Positions 16,194-25,391 of a stretch of DNA of 64,000 nucleotides are shown here, one piece after another. The translations under genes were made by a program, and so were the position numbers. Source of the DNA: CAYUMU01 sp964445985 (lineage in GTDB: Bacteria; Planctomycetota; Planctomycetia; Pirellulales; S012-138); contig CAYUMU010000018.1 of assembly GCA_964445985.1 (NCBI GenBank), positions 19,179 to 83,178 on the forward strand. Direction: 5' to 3'. The notes below the pieces were generated by a model, which saw nothing but the letters and a program-made list of their open reading frames with translations, was not told the DNA's origin and did no database searches. The stretch's first letter is position 1. Every line of letters begins with the position of its first letter.

Positions 16194-17279
16194 ATGCAAC
16201 CTTTGCGCGACCAACCTGTGTTTTTTGCCGAACCCCCCTCCGCGGGAGCCAAGCCGGCCCGCGTGGGTCCCCCCGCCCTGCAAATTGGGCCGGTGGTGGT
16301 CGACCCGCCGGTGCTTCAGGCCCCGATGGCGGGCTTCACCAATTACGCCTTTCGCCAGGTGGTGCGAGGGTTTGGCGGAGCCGGTTTGCAGGCCACGGAG
16401 ATGGTTCACGCCCGCGGGTTCCTGGAAATTGACCGCCGCAAGCACGAATTCCCCGAACGGCTGTGGGGGGTGGAAGACGAACCCCGCCCTCTGGCGGTGC
16501 AAATCTGGGACAACGACCCGGCCGCCCTGGCCGACGTCGGCGCCCGCCTGGCGCACGAATTCAAGGTGAGCGTGGTCGATATCAACTTTGGCTGCCCCGT
16601 GAAGCAAGTCACCGAGCGGGCTCAAAGCGGATCGTACCTGCTCAAATGCCCCGAGCGGGTGGGCGAAATCGTGGAGCGGGTGAGCAAAGCGTGCGCGCCG
16701 GTGCCGGTCACGGCCAAGATTCGCCTGGGCTGCACGCGCGACAACATTACCGCGGCCACCATTGCCGAGGTGGTGGAACAAGCCGGGGCGGCGGCGCTCA
16801 CGGTTCACGGCCGCACGGCGCAAGACTTTTTCAGCGGCGAGGCCAACTGGGACAGCATCGGCCTGCTCAAAGAACGGCTCAAAAAGATCCCCCTGATCGG
16901 CAACGGCGATTTGGACTCGGCCGAGAAAGTGCTGGCCGCGTTCCGCAACTGGCCGGTCGATGGCGTGATGATTGCCAGGGCGTCGCTGGCCAAGCCTTGG
17001 CTGTTTCGCCAGGCGGCCGCCGCGCTGGCCGGCGAAGAAATCCCCCCCGACCTCACGCTCGAGGAGCAAAAAGCCTTGATGCTGCACCACTTTGGGCTGG
17101 TGGTCGAACGGTTCGGCGAAGACAAAGGAGCCGTGCTGATGCGAAAATTCGCCTGCTGCTACGCCCAAGGCAAATCGGGCTCCCGCGAGTTTCGCACGCA
17201 CGTGGCCAAGGTTTCGACCGCGGCCGAGTTTTATGGCGTGGTGGAGACGTATTTTCCACGGGAAATGGCAATGGCGTAG
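16194..17279 (+). CDS. dus: tRNA-dihydrouridine synthase (Dus family)
   Basis: 361 residues. The FMN-binding TIM barrel opens with LQAPMAGFTNYAFR; the catalytic cysteine lies in NFGCPVKQV, and LTVHGRTAQDFF and GNGDL are the conserved phosphate and tRNA-binding loops. The enzyme reduces specific uridines in tRNA D-loops using NADPH and FMN. The ATG at 16194 is chosen because the 28 residues before it in frame are arginine-rich and unlike the family. An N-terminal extension of about 35 residues before the barrel remains. Which Dus subfamily is not clear. Confidence 0.9.
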   Translation: MQPLRDQPVFFAEPPSAGAKPARVGPPALQIGPVVVDPPVLQAPMAGFTNYAFRQVVRGFGGAGLQATEMVHARGFLEIDRRKHEFPERLWGVEDEPRPLAVQIWDNDPAALADVGARLAHEFKVSVVDINFGCPVKQVTERAQSGSYLLKCPERVGEIVERVSKACAPVPVTAKIRLGCTRDNITAATIAEVVEQAGAAALTVHGRTAQDFFSGEANWDSIGLLKERLKKIPLIGNGDLDSAEKVLAAFRNWPVDGVMIARASLAKPWLFRQAAAALAGEEIPPDLTLEEQKALMLHHFGLVVERFGEDKGAVLMRKFACCYAQGKSGSREFRTHVAKVSTAAEFYGVVETYFPREMAMA

Positions 17280-17283
17280 GGGA

Positions 17284-17388
17284 GAAGTGCGGAGTTCGGA
17301 GTGGGGAGTGTTGGCGAGCTTGGTGGTTTTGCCCGCTTTGGATTGCAAATTGAAAATTGCAAAATGCAAATTGAAAATTGGGGGAGTT
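17284..17388. repeat. Composite intergenic repeats (GCGGAGTTCGGA and TTTGGATTGCAAATT)
   Basis: A GCGGAGTTCGGAGT unit (17284-17310) is followed by TTTGGATTGCAAATT and several near-copies of TGCAAATTGAAAATT (about 17338-17388). The same pair of motifs in the same order recurs at 22541-22612, which suggests they travel together. Confidence 0.65.
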
Positions 17389-17440
17389 GGAAGGTGTAGA
17401 ATGGCTTTGTGACGGCAGGCCGAACGAGAACGTGTGCCAA

Positions 17441-18022
17441 GTGGCCAATAAAGAAATGATCATTGTCGGCGGGCCTAACGGAGCGGGGAAATCGACGTTT
17501 GCCGAAGTGCTGGCGGCGCAGGATCAACTGCCCTATTTGAGTGCCGACGCTATTGCCGCCGAGTTGTCGCCAGAAAATCCAAGTTCGCGAAAGGTTCTGG
17601 CTGGCCGAGTGTTCCTGCATCGCGTGGATGAAGCGATCGCATTTGGCCAGAGTTTCATAATCGAGTCGACGCTGTCAGGTGTTACGTTTCGACATCGGAT
17701 TGCGGCGGCCCGAGAGGCGGGATTCGGCATAGTGATCGTCTACCTCTTCCTCGATTCTGCGATCAGTTGCGTTGAGCGCGTGTCGCAACGTGTGCAGAAA
17801 GGGGGGCACTTTGTGCCGGAGATCGAGATTCGGCGTCGATTCCGACGGAGCGCCGCAAATTTTTGGAATTGTTACCGAGCGCTCGCCGACCGTTGGACAT
17901 TGTTGGATAACTCGGGGCTCGAAACACTTGAGGTCGCCGAAGGCACATCCGACCGGCATGCCATCCGTGATTCGCAACGATTTTCGTCCTTCCTAGTACA
18001 GGCCGAGGCAGAGCGTGAATAA
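17441..18022 (+). CDS. Zeta-toxin-like P-loop ATPase/kinase
   Basis: About 193 residues. The P-loop GGPNGAGKST is at residues 10-19, followed by LSADAIAAEL and FIIESTLSG, the arrangement of zeta-toxin/UDP-N-acetylglucosamine kinase-like proteins. An Arg-rich helix (EIRRRFRRS) near 130 is where these enzymes place phosphate-binding arginines. GTG at 17441 or ATG at 17456 are both possible starts. The stop overlaps by 8 bases the start of a 69-residue protein, so the two are co-translated. Base composition is lower in GC than its neighbours, hinting at acquisition. Toxicity is inference; many relatives are uncharacterised. Confidence 0.7.
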   Translation: MANKEMIIVGGPNGAGKSTFAEVLAAQDQLPYLSADAIAAELSPENPSSRKVLAGRVFLHRVDEAIAFGQSFIIESTLSGVTFRHRIAAAREAGFGIVIVYLFLDSAISCVERVSQRVQKGGHFVPEIEIRRRFRRSAANFWNCYRALADRWTLLDNSGLETLEVAEGTSDRHAIRDSQRFSSFLVQAEAERE

Positions 18023-18224
18023 GGCTAAGCAAAGCATTGACCAGACCAGTTATATGGACAGACTCTTGCAGATCTGTCGGATCGCCGTCCGCAAGGCGCA
18101 AGCCGAGAGTCGGGCCATGGGGGTGGCCAATGTGTACTCGATCAATGGCCAACTGTATTACGAACTGCCCAATGGCGAAATTACCCGCACGCAGCCGGAA
18201 GGGTTTAAGCAAACCCGGCCGTAA
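18015..18224 (+). CDS. Small hypothetical partner of the zeta-like protein
   Basis: 69 residues from a GTG at 18015, overlapping the preceding stop by 8 bases. A helical N-terminus rich in Lys, Gln and Arg is followed by VYSINGQLYYELPNGEI, a short beta hairpin. No known domain was recognised. Tight overlap with the P-loop protein suggests a functional pair, perhaps a toxin-antitoxin module in the unusual order toxin first. It could also be a subunit or accessory peptide. Confidence 0.6.
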   Translation: MNKAKQSIDQTSYMDRLLQICRIAVRKAQAESRAMGVANVYSINGQLYYELPNGEITRTQPEGFKQTRP

Positions 18225-18272
18225 AACGCCGGCCCCAACAAAATCGCCCTAAGTACCCTCAACCCCCCACTC

Positions 18273-18306
18273 TTAACTCCCCACTCCGAATTCCGAACTC
18301 CGAACT
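18273..18306. repeat. GCGGAGTTCGGA-type repeat, inverted copy
   Basis: ACTCCCCACTCCGAATTCCGAACTCCGAACT is the reverse complement of the units at 1350-1380 and 17284-17310. It lies between the small protein gene and waaA. Confidence 0.65.
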
Positions 18307-18377
18307 ACCCCAAAGCTCCACAGCTCCGCGCTTTCACAAAATCGCCGCCGCCGCCATTCCTGGGAAAGGATTCCCCC

Positions 18378-19790
18378 GTGCCCTATCTGTTGAACCTGGT
18401 CTATCTGCTGCTGGCGGTTGCCGTTGCCCCCTGGCTGGCCTTTCAGGCGTGCACCAAGAACAAGTACCGCCAGGGCTGGGGGCAAAAGCTGCTAGGGCGA
18501 ACGCCGGTTCGGGCCGGTGATCGGCCCTGCGCGTGGTTGCACGCCGTGAGCGTCGGCGAGGTGAACTTGCTGGCGCCGCTGATCGCCGAGTGGACCCGGC
18601 GGCAGCCGGATTGGCAGTTCGTCATCTCCACCACCACGCAAACCGGCTACGACCTGGCCTGCCGCAAATACGCCGAGCACACGGTGTTTTTCTGCCCTGT
18701 GGATTTCACCTGGGCGGTGAACGCGGCCATGCGGCGGCTGCGTCCGCGGGTGTTGCTGCTGGCCGAATTGGAACTGTGGCCCAACCTGATTTGGGCCGCC
18801 AAACGCCACGGGGCCGTGGTGGCCGTGGTCAATGGCCGGCTGAGCGAGAACAGCTTCCGCGGCTACCGCCGGCTGCGGTGGTTCCTCGCCAGCGTGCTTG
18901 AGAAAGTGGACCTGGTGGCCGCGCAGAACGAAACGTATGCCGAGCGGTTTCGGGCTTTGGGCGCCCCGGCCGAGCGCGTGGTGGTTACCGGATCGATCAA
19001 GTTCGACGGCGTCACGGCCGATCGTGGCAACCCCCTGACCACGCGGCTCAAAGCCTTGGCCGGCATGGCCGAAGGCGAAGTGGTGTGGCTGGCCGGCAGC
19101 ACGCAAGAGCCCGAAGAAGAGATCGCCGTGAACGTCTATCGCCGGCTGGTGACCCGGTTTCCTCGCTTGCGGCTGGTGCTGGTTCCGCGGCATCCGGAGC
19201 GGTTTGCCGGCGTGGCCAAAATGTTGGCTCACAGCGGCCTGGCCTGGCAGCGGCGCAGCGAGTTGCCAGAGCCCACGGCGGCGCCAACCAAAACTTCGAC
19301 GGAACCCGCCCCGATTTTGCTCGTCGACACCGTGGGCGAGCTGGGCGGCTGGTGGGGAACGGCGCAGCTGGCCTTTGTGGGCGGAAGCTTGGGCAACCGC
19401 GGAGGGCAGAACATGATCGAACCGGCCGCCTATGGCGCGGCGGTTTGCTTTGGTCCCAACACGCGCAACTTTCGCGACGTGGTCTCGGCCCTGCTCGACT
19501 GCCAGGGAGCGGTGGTGGTGGCCGACGAAGCCGAACTGGAACAGTTCTTGCAGACATGCCTGACCGAGGTCGATGACGCGCGGCAATTGGGCCGCCGAGC
19601 CCAGCGGTTTGTCTCGCGGCAACAGGGCGCGACGAGTGCCACGGTGGGGCATTTGTTGTATCTTGTGGCGGGTGGTTGCGATGCCGGGGGCGAGCAGCCT
19701 GGACACGCCGCGACCCAGGTTCCAGCCGGCCAGGGCGCGGCGCCGCACTATTTAACACCGCTTCCCGCGCCGCGGCGTTCCGATCGCTAG
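18378..19790 (+). CDS. waaA: 3-deoxy-D-manno-octulosonic acid (Kdo) transferase
   Basis: 470 residues from a GTG at 18378 with GGGAAAGGA upstream. An N-terminal membrane anchor (LLNLVYLLLAVAVAPWLAF region) is followed by a GT-B fold with WLHAVSVGEVNL, ELWPNLIWAAKR and later FVGGSLGNRGGQNMIEPAAYG, hallmarks of WaaA. It transfers Kdo from CMP-Kdo to lipid A, so the organism probably makes LPS. The C-terminal 40 or so residues are Ala/Gly/Pro-rich and unlike the family, suggesting a drifted tail. Confidence 0.92.
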   Translation: MPYLLNLVYLLLAVAVAPWLAFQACTKNKYRQGWGQKLLGRTPVRAGDRPCAWLHAVSVGEVNLLAPLIAEWTRRQPDWQFVISTTTQTGYDLACRKYAEHTVFFCPVDFTWAVNAAMRRLRPRVLLLAELELWPNLIWAAKRHGAVVAVVNGRLSENSFRGYRRLRWFLASVLEKVDLVAAQNETYAERFRALGAPAERVVVTGSIKFDGVTADRGNPLTTRLKALAGMAEGEVVWLAGSTQEPEEEIAVNVYRRLVTRFPRLRLVLVPRHPERFAGVAKMLAHSGLAWQRRSELPEPTAAPTKTSTEPAPILLVDTVGELGGWWGTAQLAFVGGSLGNRGGQNMIEPAAYGAAVCFGPNTRNFRDVVSALLDCQGAVVVADEAELEQFLQTCLTEVDDARQLGRRAQRFVSRQQGATSATVGHLLYLVAGGCDAGGEQPGHAATQVPAGQGAAPHYLTPLPAPRRSDR

Positions 19791-19861
19791 GCGTGGCCTT
19801 CCACGGGGGAGCCGCCTGTCGCGCGAGGCGATCTGCTCAAAAACTCGCGCGCCACAGGTTA

Positions 19862-19941
19862 GTTTCTTGCTCGTTAACATCTCTGCAAGCCGCAAAGAAC
19901 TTTAATGCCTCCCGCGTCCGTTTGCGGTTTACCCGCGTTAG
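19862..19941. repeat. 80-bp dispersed repeat, copy A (upstream of nhaA)
   Basis: This copy runs from GTTTCTTGCTCGTTAACATC to TTTACCCGCGTTAG. It matches 45002-45080 with about eight differences and one indel. Copy A ends only 6 bases before the nhaA start, so it could act in the nhaA leader; copy B lies upstream of the dnaK-like gene in the opposite orientation. Confidence 0.8.
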
Positions 19942-19947
19942 GAACTC

Positions 19948-21318
19948 ATGGCCAAGCACTCGAAAGAACAGTCCGACTCTTTGGTTGCTCTCTTGCCCAA
20001 GGAGCCCATTCATCGAGTCGTGCGGCCGGTCCAGCGGTTCCTGCACATTCAGGCGGCCAGTGGCGTGGTGTTGCTGCTGGCGGCGATCGTGGCTTTGATC
20101 TTCGCCAACTCGCCCTACGCGAAAGAGTACCTGGACTTTTGGAAAACGCCCATCGGTTTGGACTGGGGCGACCACTCGCTCAAACACCCGCTCTACCACT
20201 GGATCAACGACGGCCTGATGGCCATTTTCTTCTTTGTGGTAGGGCTGGAAGTGAAACGCGAGATCGTGCTGGGCGAACTGCGGCATATCCGCACGGCTGC
20301 CTTGCCCATTACGGCGGCCATCGGCGGCATGCTGCTGCCTGCCGGGATCTTCCTCATGATTCAATACGGCCAGCCGGGCCAGCAGGGCTGGGGAATTCCC
20401 ATGGCCACCGATATTGCCTTCGTGGTGGGCTGCATGGCCCTGCTGGGCTCGCGCGTGCCGCACGGCCTGCGGGTCATGCTCCTTTCATTGGCCATTGTGG
20501 ACGACATCGGGGCCATTCTCGTCATCGCCCTGGGCTATAGCTCCGGCATTAGCTGGGCCTGGCTGGGGGTGGGCCTGGCGATGATCGTGGCGGTGCGAAT
20601 CGTGGCCCAATTGGGCGTCCGCGGTTTTGCCGTGTATACCGCCCTGGGGGCCGTGGTCTGGTTTGCCTTTCACGAGTCGGGCGTGCATGCCACCATCGCC
20701 GGCGTGATCCTCGGCCTGATGACCCCGGCCAAACCCTACATGGGCAAGAGCAGTTTCTCCAATTTGCTCGGTTGGCTGGAGGTGCATCTGCAAGGGGAGT
20801 GGGATCCCGCCGACCCGCCGGTGAGTCGCGTGCGGAAGCTTCAGCACGCCGTGCGCGAAACCATTCCGCCGGTGGAATACCTGCAAGAAGTGCTGCACCC
20901 TTGGGTGAGCTTTCTAATCATGCCGGTTTTCGCCCTGGCGAACGCCGGCGTGATCGTCAGTTGGGACGATCTGGTCTCGCCGCTATCGCTGGCCGTCATG
21001 GCCGGCCTGATCGTGGGAAAACCCTTGGGCGTCATGCTGTTCAGCCTGATTTGCATCAAGCTGAAAATCACCCAGCTCCCCCACCGAGTCACCTGGCTGA
21101 TCATGCTGGGCGGAGGCTTTCTGGCTGGCATCGGCTTCACCATGGCCCTGTTCATCGCCGGCCTGGCCGTGAGCGCCGACCTGCTGGATCAGGCCAAAGT
21201 CGGCGTGCTGGCGGGCTCCACGATCAGCGCCGTGCTGGGCATGACGCTGCTGTACCTGGTGCTCCCCACCGCAGGCAAGCAGGCGCCGCGGCCAACCGCC
21301 CCCGCTCCGCCCAACTGA
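19948..21318 (+). CDS. nhaA: Na+/H+ antiporter NhaA
   Basis: 456 residues. About 11-12 hydrophobic segments run through the protein. Signature regions are VVGLEVKREIVLGEL, IPMATDIAFVVG and LAIVDDIGAILVIA; the last holds the paired aspartates equivalent to Asp163-Asp164 of E. coli NhaA that bind and exchange Na+ and H+. An insertion of about 40 residues in the second half (LEVHLQGEWDPADPP region) makes it longer than E. coli NhaA (388). It handles sodium efflux and pH homeostasis, fitting a marine or saline habitat. Confidence 0.95.
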   Translation: MAKHSKEQSDSLVALLPKEPIHRVVRPVQRFLHIQAASGVVLLLAAIVALIFANSPYAKEYLDFWKTPIGLDWGDHSLKHPLYHWINDGLMAIFFFVVGLEVKREIVLGELRHIRTAALPITAAIGGMLLPAGIFLMIQYGQPGQQGWGIPMATDIAFVVGCMALLGSRVPHGLRVMLLSLAIVDDIGAILVIALGYSSGISWAWLGVGLAMIVAVRIVAQLGVRGFAVYTALGAVVWFAFHESGVHATIAGVILGLMTPAKPYMGKSSFSNLLGWLEVHLQGEWDPADPPVSRVRKLQHAVRETIPPVEYLQEVLHPWVSFLIMPVFALANAGVIVSWDDLVSPLSLAVMAGLIVGKPLGVMLFSLICIKLKITQLPHRVTWLIMLGGGFLAGIGFTMALFIAGLAVSADLLDQAKVGVLAGSTISAVLGMTLLYLVLPTAGKQAPRPTAPAPPN

Positions 21319-21763
21319 GCCCGGTCGGATCAATCCGGTGGCCGAACATCCGCGCCCAACGTATTTCCACCAATCGTTAAGATTGCCGCCTCCCGGGGCA
21401 ATTACAACAAAATGGAGGCCGGGATCGTAACAAACTCCTGTTGGGATTAAGTGAACCTTGCCAGTATAAAAGGCCAGTATAAAAGATCGTGCTGGCAGAA
21501 GGATCATCGTCGCAGGCACCCCCCGCGTCCGTCGCCTAAAACCGCGGACTCGAGCCGTTCGGCACAATGATTGCCCTGGCTGGTAAAAGTGGAAGCAGAA
21601 TGCCGCGCCTCGGTGGGCCAACTCAAAAAAGTGAGTGGGCCGCCGATTCGACCGCGAACCTAAACCCCGGCCGCGGCGTCTGTTCCGTGTTGTGAGTCGC
21701 TCCGACGATTGGCGGACGGAGACGCAAAGTGAGACTTGGCAAATTTAGAAGAGGAGCGGAGGG
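21319..21763. other. 445-bp intergenic region with tandem 13-mer
   Basis: No gene seen. The direct repeat GCCAGTATAAAAG occurs twice back to back (21460-21472 and 21473-21485), each copy containing TATAAA. This could be a doubled -10 element or regulator site for the small gene downstream, but no matching -35 was found. Confidence 0.55.
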
Positions 21764-22042
21764 ATGGTTACCTTCCAAGGGGATCTGTTAATCGGAGGCG
21801 CCACTTTCCGGCGCCTGCATGGGCAGTTGAAGCGCGTTGAGCCGTCGCCCGACTCGCCCGACTGGGTGCTCGAAGGCCAGCTCAAACTAACCCGGCAACA
21901 GGTGGAAGCCCTGGAGCTGGACCGGCTTTACCGCCTGGAACTGGAAGACGGCCGCTCGGGCTCGGTGGTGGTCTCGCGCGTGGACGCCAGCGAAATTGGC
22001 GCGACGGTCGACTTTGCCCCGCGACTGCGGCACGCCAAGTAA
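21764..22042 (+). CDS. Small hypothetical protein
   Basis: 92 residues. An excellent ribosome site, GGAGCGGAGGG, stands before the ATG. The sequence is acidic-basic mixed, with LTRQQVEALELDRLYRLEL and GSVVVSRVDASEIGATVDF, which suggests a small beta-barrel or alpha-beta domain. No signal peptide or membrane segment is present. The composition and ribosome site support a real gene, but no family is recognised. Confidence 0.7.
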   Translation: MVTFQGDLLIGGATFRRLHGQLKRVEPSPDSPDWVLEGQLKLTRQQVEALELDRLYRLELEDGRSGSVVVSRVDASEIGATVDFAPRLRHAK

Positions 22043-22224
22043 CAAGTAGCCGGCCCCATACAAGCGGGAACGGATTGCTCGCAAAGCCCCTTCTCCCCAG
22101 CCCCTCTCCGCTACCCCCAAAAATAGACCTGAGGATTCCAAGGGGCGAAGTTGGGCTGGACCGGGAAGGAGAGTTTTGGCACACTCCGCGCCAACTTGCC
22201 CCTTAGGTCTCGTGAACTCACGTG

Positions 22225-22473
22225 ATGGAACAGCAGATGTTCAGTCTCTCGCAACGCGTCCGCGACTCTTTTCGGTCGAGCAAACGGCCCGCCGTCCGCC
22301 GCGCGCTGTTGCTGCTGGCGGTTCTGAGCAGTTTGCTTGGATGCAAGGCCATGAAAGAGACCAAGAGGGAAATGAGCGAAGCCATGTACGAAGCCGGCGG
22401 ACTCCTGCGGCCATCCCAAGGCGCGCTCAGCAAGACCGGCCGCGAAATCGAGCGCAACACCACGCGCGATTGA
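22225..22473 (+). CDS. Small lipoprotein
   Basis: 82 residues from the ATG at 22225 (a GTG directly before it is an alternative). After basic residues comes a hydrophobic stretch ending LLAVLSSLLGC, a good lipobox with the cysteine as the lipidation site. The mature part is short and charged (KAMKETKREMSEAMYEAGG), probably one helix. It is predicted to be attached to a membrane facing the periplasm; function unknown. Confidence 0.7.
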   Translation: MEQQMFSLSQRVRDSFRSSKRPAVRRALLLLAVLSSLLGCKAMKETKREMSEAMYEAGGLLRPSQGALSKTGREIERNTTRD

Positions 22474-22540
22474 TCGCCCAACGATCGTCACCCCAGCGAA
22501 TGGCCGGTAATGGAGTGACTTCAGCCAGCCACCAAGGAAG

Positions 22541-22690
22541 AAGTGCGGAATTCGGAGTTGAAGACTCAGATCGGTTGTTTTTTGGCGGGGCTGGGCCGGT
22601 TTGGATTGCAAATTAAGTATTGGAAGACTGCTAACCACCAGCCCCTAAGCCACCAGCCACGAACCCCCAGCCCCTAGCTACCAGCCCCCC
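22541..22690. repeat. Composite intergenic repeats after lipoprotein gene
   Basis: GTGCGGAATTCGGAGT (about 22541-22558) and TTTGGATTGCAAATTAAG (about 22598-22616) repeat the pair seen at 17284-17388. They are followed by degenerate tandem copies of CCAGCCCCTAGCTA (22631-22690), which end just before the helicase stop codon. Confidence 0.65.
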
Positions 22691-22693
22691 CAA

Positions 22694-24019
22694 TCACAAA
22701 GCGCGGCGATACTTCTTTTTGGGCCGCCTGCCGGGCGGATTCCCCGCGGGTGGTGCTTCTTCTGCTGGCGCTGGCACATCGGGTTCGCCCGAGCGATTGT
22801 CGCTCCCCTTGGTCGGTGGCGGACTGGCCACGGCCACGGTGTGGAAGCCTTCGATTTCGTCGCGCTTGAGCAACTGGTTGATGCGGACCTCGATCCGGGT
22901 CAACTCGTTCCCTTCTTCGGGCGACACGAAGGTGTACGCCACGCCGCTGCGTCCCATGCGGCCCGTCCGACCCACGCGATGCACGTAGTCGTCGGAGAAT
23001 TGGGGGATCTGATAGTTAATAATGTGTGAAATGTTGCTGACATCGATCCCGCGCCCCACCACGTCGGTGGCGACGAGAATCTTCACGCGACCCGCGCGAA
23101 AGCCTTCCATCACGCGGTCCCGGCCGTTCTGATTGAGGTCGCCGTGGATGCAGTCGACCTCGTTCACCCGCTTGGTGAGCATCCGCGACACCCGGTCGGT
23201 CTCGCGCCGCGTGCGGCAAAAGATAATGGCCTGCTGCGGCTTTTCCCGCTCCAGCAGCTTCACCAACAGGTCGAACTTGCGGTTCGATTCCACCGTGAAG
23301 TAATACTGGTCGATGGTATCAACCGTGATTTCCGCGGGCGAAAAATTCAGGTTCTCGGGCTCGGTCATGTACCGCTGCGCCAGCCGGGCCACCGGGGGCG
23401 GAACCGTGGCGCTGAGCAACAGGGTTTGCCGCTCCTTGGGGCAGCGGCGGAGAATCTTTTCGATGTCGGGGCGAAAACCAATATCGAGCATGCGATCGGC
23501 TTCATCGAGCACCGCCATTCGCAGGCTGTTCAAGATCAGCGTGCCGCGGCCAATGTGATCGAGCACGCGACCGGGCGTGCCCACCACGCAATCGGCGCCT
23601 TTCTTCAGCTTATCGATCTGACCGCGCAACGGTTTGCCGCCGTAAAGCGCCACAATGCGGGTCTTGCGACCGTGCGCCAGCTTGGTGAATTCATCGCGCA
23701 CCTGCACGGCCAATTCGCGGGTGGGCACCAACACCAGGGCCTGCGGCTCCTCACCCCTCTTTTGCTTGGCCAACCGTTCCAGAATGGGAATCACGAATGC
23801 GGCCGTTTTCCCCGTTCCCGTGCGGGCTTGCGCCATCACATCCACCCCCGCCATCGCGACCGGAATGGTGCCTGCCTGGACCGGAGTGGGTTCGGTATAG
23901 CCGGCTTTCTCCAAGGCTGCCAGCATGGTGGCCGAAAGGCCCAGGGTTGCGAAAACACCCGTGGCCGTGGCCGTGGGTTCGTAAGGGGGCATGTCGGACG
24001 TGCCGTCGGTCTCCGTCAT
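22694..24019 (-). CDS. DEAD-box RNA helicase (RhlE type)
   Basis: 442 residues from the ATG at 24017-24019. The core motifs are in order: Q-motif region GYTEPTPVQ, motif I ARTGTGKTA, motif II DEAD, motif III SATVPP, and motif VI HRVGRTGRMGR. The C-terminus is Pro-rich and ends in basic RRPKKKYRR, as in RhlE-type helicases that unwind structured RNA in ribosome assembly or mRNA decay. An in-frame extension upstream to 24085 lacks family resemblance. It is divergent from the DUF1559 gene across 487 bases. Confidence 0.92.
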   Translation of the reverse strand: MTETDGTSDMPPYEPTATATGVFATLGLSATMLAALEKAGYTEPTPVQAGTIPVAMAGVDVMAQARTGTGKTAAFVIPILERLAKQKRGEEPQALVLVPTRELAVQVRDEFTKLAHGRKTRIVALYGGKPLRGQIDKLKKGADCVVGTPGRVLDHIGRGTLILNSLRMAVLDEADRMLDIGFRPDIEKILRRCPKERQTLLLSATVPPPVARLAQRYMTEPENLNFSPAEITVDTIDQYYFTVESNRKFDLLVKLLEREKPQQAIIFCRTRRETDRVSRMLTKRVNEVDCIHGDLNQNGRDRVMEGFRAGRVKILVATDVVGRGIDVSNISHIINYQIPQFSDDYVHRVGRTGRMGRSGVAYTFVSPEEGNELTRIEVRINQLLKRDEIEGFHTVAVASPPPTKGSDNRSGEPDVPAPAEEAPPAGNPPGRRPKKKYRRAL

Positions 24020-24506
24020 GGATCCGCTTGATCTTCGTGAGGATGTGATGGGGTAAATGCTATTGAGCGGTGTCCCTCCTAACAAGCAGAGGTCTGTACG
24101 CTACCAAATCAATTATGACGCGAACCCCGGCGCTACGCCATACTTCGCATGCACGAATAACCGGCCCAAGTGACCGCCCGCCGCGCCCTGGCCCCTGGCC
24201 CTCGCTCATGCCTCGGGGTGGGTGCCGCACCCCCCCTGAAGTGGCCATTTCACGGCCCGCCACCCGAGGGGGGTTGTTGCTCCAAGTGGGGGGCTGGATT
24301 GGACTTTTGACGATTTTTTGCAACTTTCACCGTTCTCAATGGGCTTGCTGGCAGATAGGTTTTGATGTGAATTACGGACGCACATCCGGCATCCACATCT
24401 GCCTGTTATTCAACAATCCTGTTTTCATCCCGAACGACTCCCGCAGTTCCGCAACCAGGGGCGCGTGCTCGCGAGTGTATCGGGAATCATTCCATTTGGG
24501 GGAGTG
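24020..24506. other. 487-bp divergent promoter region with long hairpin
   Basis: No gene seen. Between the helicase and the DUF1559 gene, an imperfect inverted repeat pairs CCTCGGGGTGG (24211-24221) with CCACCCGAGG (24260-24269), one base bulged. A TTGACG hexamer near 24306 could be a -35 for the DUF1559 gene, but a good -10 at 17 bp is missing. GGGGGAG at about 24498 is the DUF1559 ribosome site. Confidence 0.5.
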
Positions 24507-25391
24507 ATGCTTCGCACACGTCGTGGTTTTACCCTTGTCGAACTGCTGGTGGTGATCGCGATCATCGGCATTCTGATTGCCATGCTGTTGCCGGCCATTA
24601 ACGCCGCGCGGGAATCGGCCCGCCGCACCCAGTGCAGCAACAATCTCAAACAGATGGGCACCGCCCTGATGGTGCACGCCGACCGGAACAGCGAGTTTTT
24701 GCCCGTCGGCTGCGCCGATGGGGCCAAACACGGTCTGTTTTCGCTGCTGCTTCCCTACCTGGAGAAGCAAAGCCTGACCGACACCATGGATATGAACGGC
24801 ATTGCCGGCGACCAGCCGCATCGCAATGTGATCATCTCGGAATACTTGTGTCCCAGCTATCCGCACCCGGTGCTGATCACCAACGGCGCGGCTAGCTACG
24901 AGAACGGCGCCATGACCACCTATCAGGGGATGGGGGGCGCGAACAACGGCGGCAGTTTCTCGCCGACCACCAGCAGCTATGGCGATATCCCCAACAACGG
25001 CGCCTTCCGCTTTGCCAAGGCCCGCTCGCTGGGGCAAATGACCGATGGCACGAGCAACAGCATCATGATCGGCGAGTTTGTCCATCTTGACTTCGCCGCC
25101 GGCGCCTACGATCAGCCGCCAGGCAATGTGCGGCCCTGGATCCTGGGCGACAACGGCTCCAAGGGCGCCTACGCGCTCAAAGTGGCGCAGTACCCGCCCA
25201 AGGCCAAGGTGAATCGGGCGGCCGATGGCATCCCCTTCAATCACCTCCCCTTTGGCAGCTTCCACCCCAACGGCACCCTGTTCCTCTTCGGAGATACCAG
25301 CGTGCGGTTGGCCCCAGACCATACCAATTTCTCGGCCTATCAGGCCCTGGCGACTTGCATGGGAGGTGAACCCAATGCGCAGCTCGACTAA
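24507..25391 (+). CDS. DUF1559 pseudopilin-like protein
   Basis: 294 residues. The type III signal MLRTRRG/FTLVELLVVIAIIGILIAMLLP is a textbook prepilin-like N-terminus, and AINAARESARRTQCSNNLKQ is the DUF1559 start signature. The C-terminal GDTSVR(L) beta motif ends the family. DUF1559 proteins are greatly expanded in planctomycetes and are presumed to be pseudopilin-like surface or periplasmic proteins. GGGGGAG upstream supports the ATG at 24507. The stop overlaps the start of a lipoprotein gene by 17 bases, a common planctomycete pairing. Confidence 0.93.
   Translation: MLRTRRGFTLVELLVVIAIIGILIAMLLPAINAARESARRTQCSNNLKQMGTALMVHADRNSEFLPVGCADGAKHGLFSLLLPYLEKQSLTDTMDMNGIAGDQPHRNVIISEYLCPSYPHPVLITNGAASYENGAMTTYQGMGGANNGGSFSPTTSSYGDIPNNGAFRFAKARSLGQMTDGTSNSIMIGEFVHLDFAAGAYDQPPGNVRPWILGDNGSKGAYALKVAQYPPKAKVNRAADGIPFNHLPFGSFHPNGTLFLFGDTSVRLAPDHTNFSAYQALATCMGGEPNAQLD

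Noticed and set aside
22631..22690. Tandem CCAGCCCCTAGC repeats as a CRISPR array
   Set aside because: The units are short, degenerate and lack spacers of uniform length; there are no cas genes.
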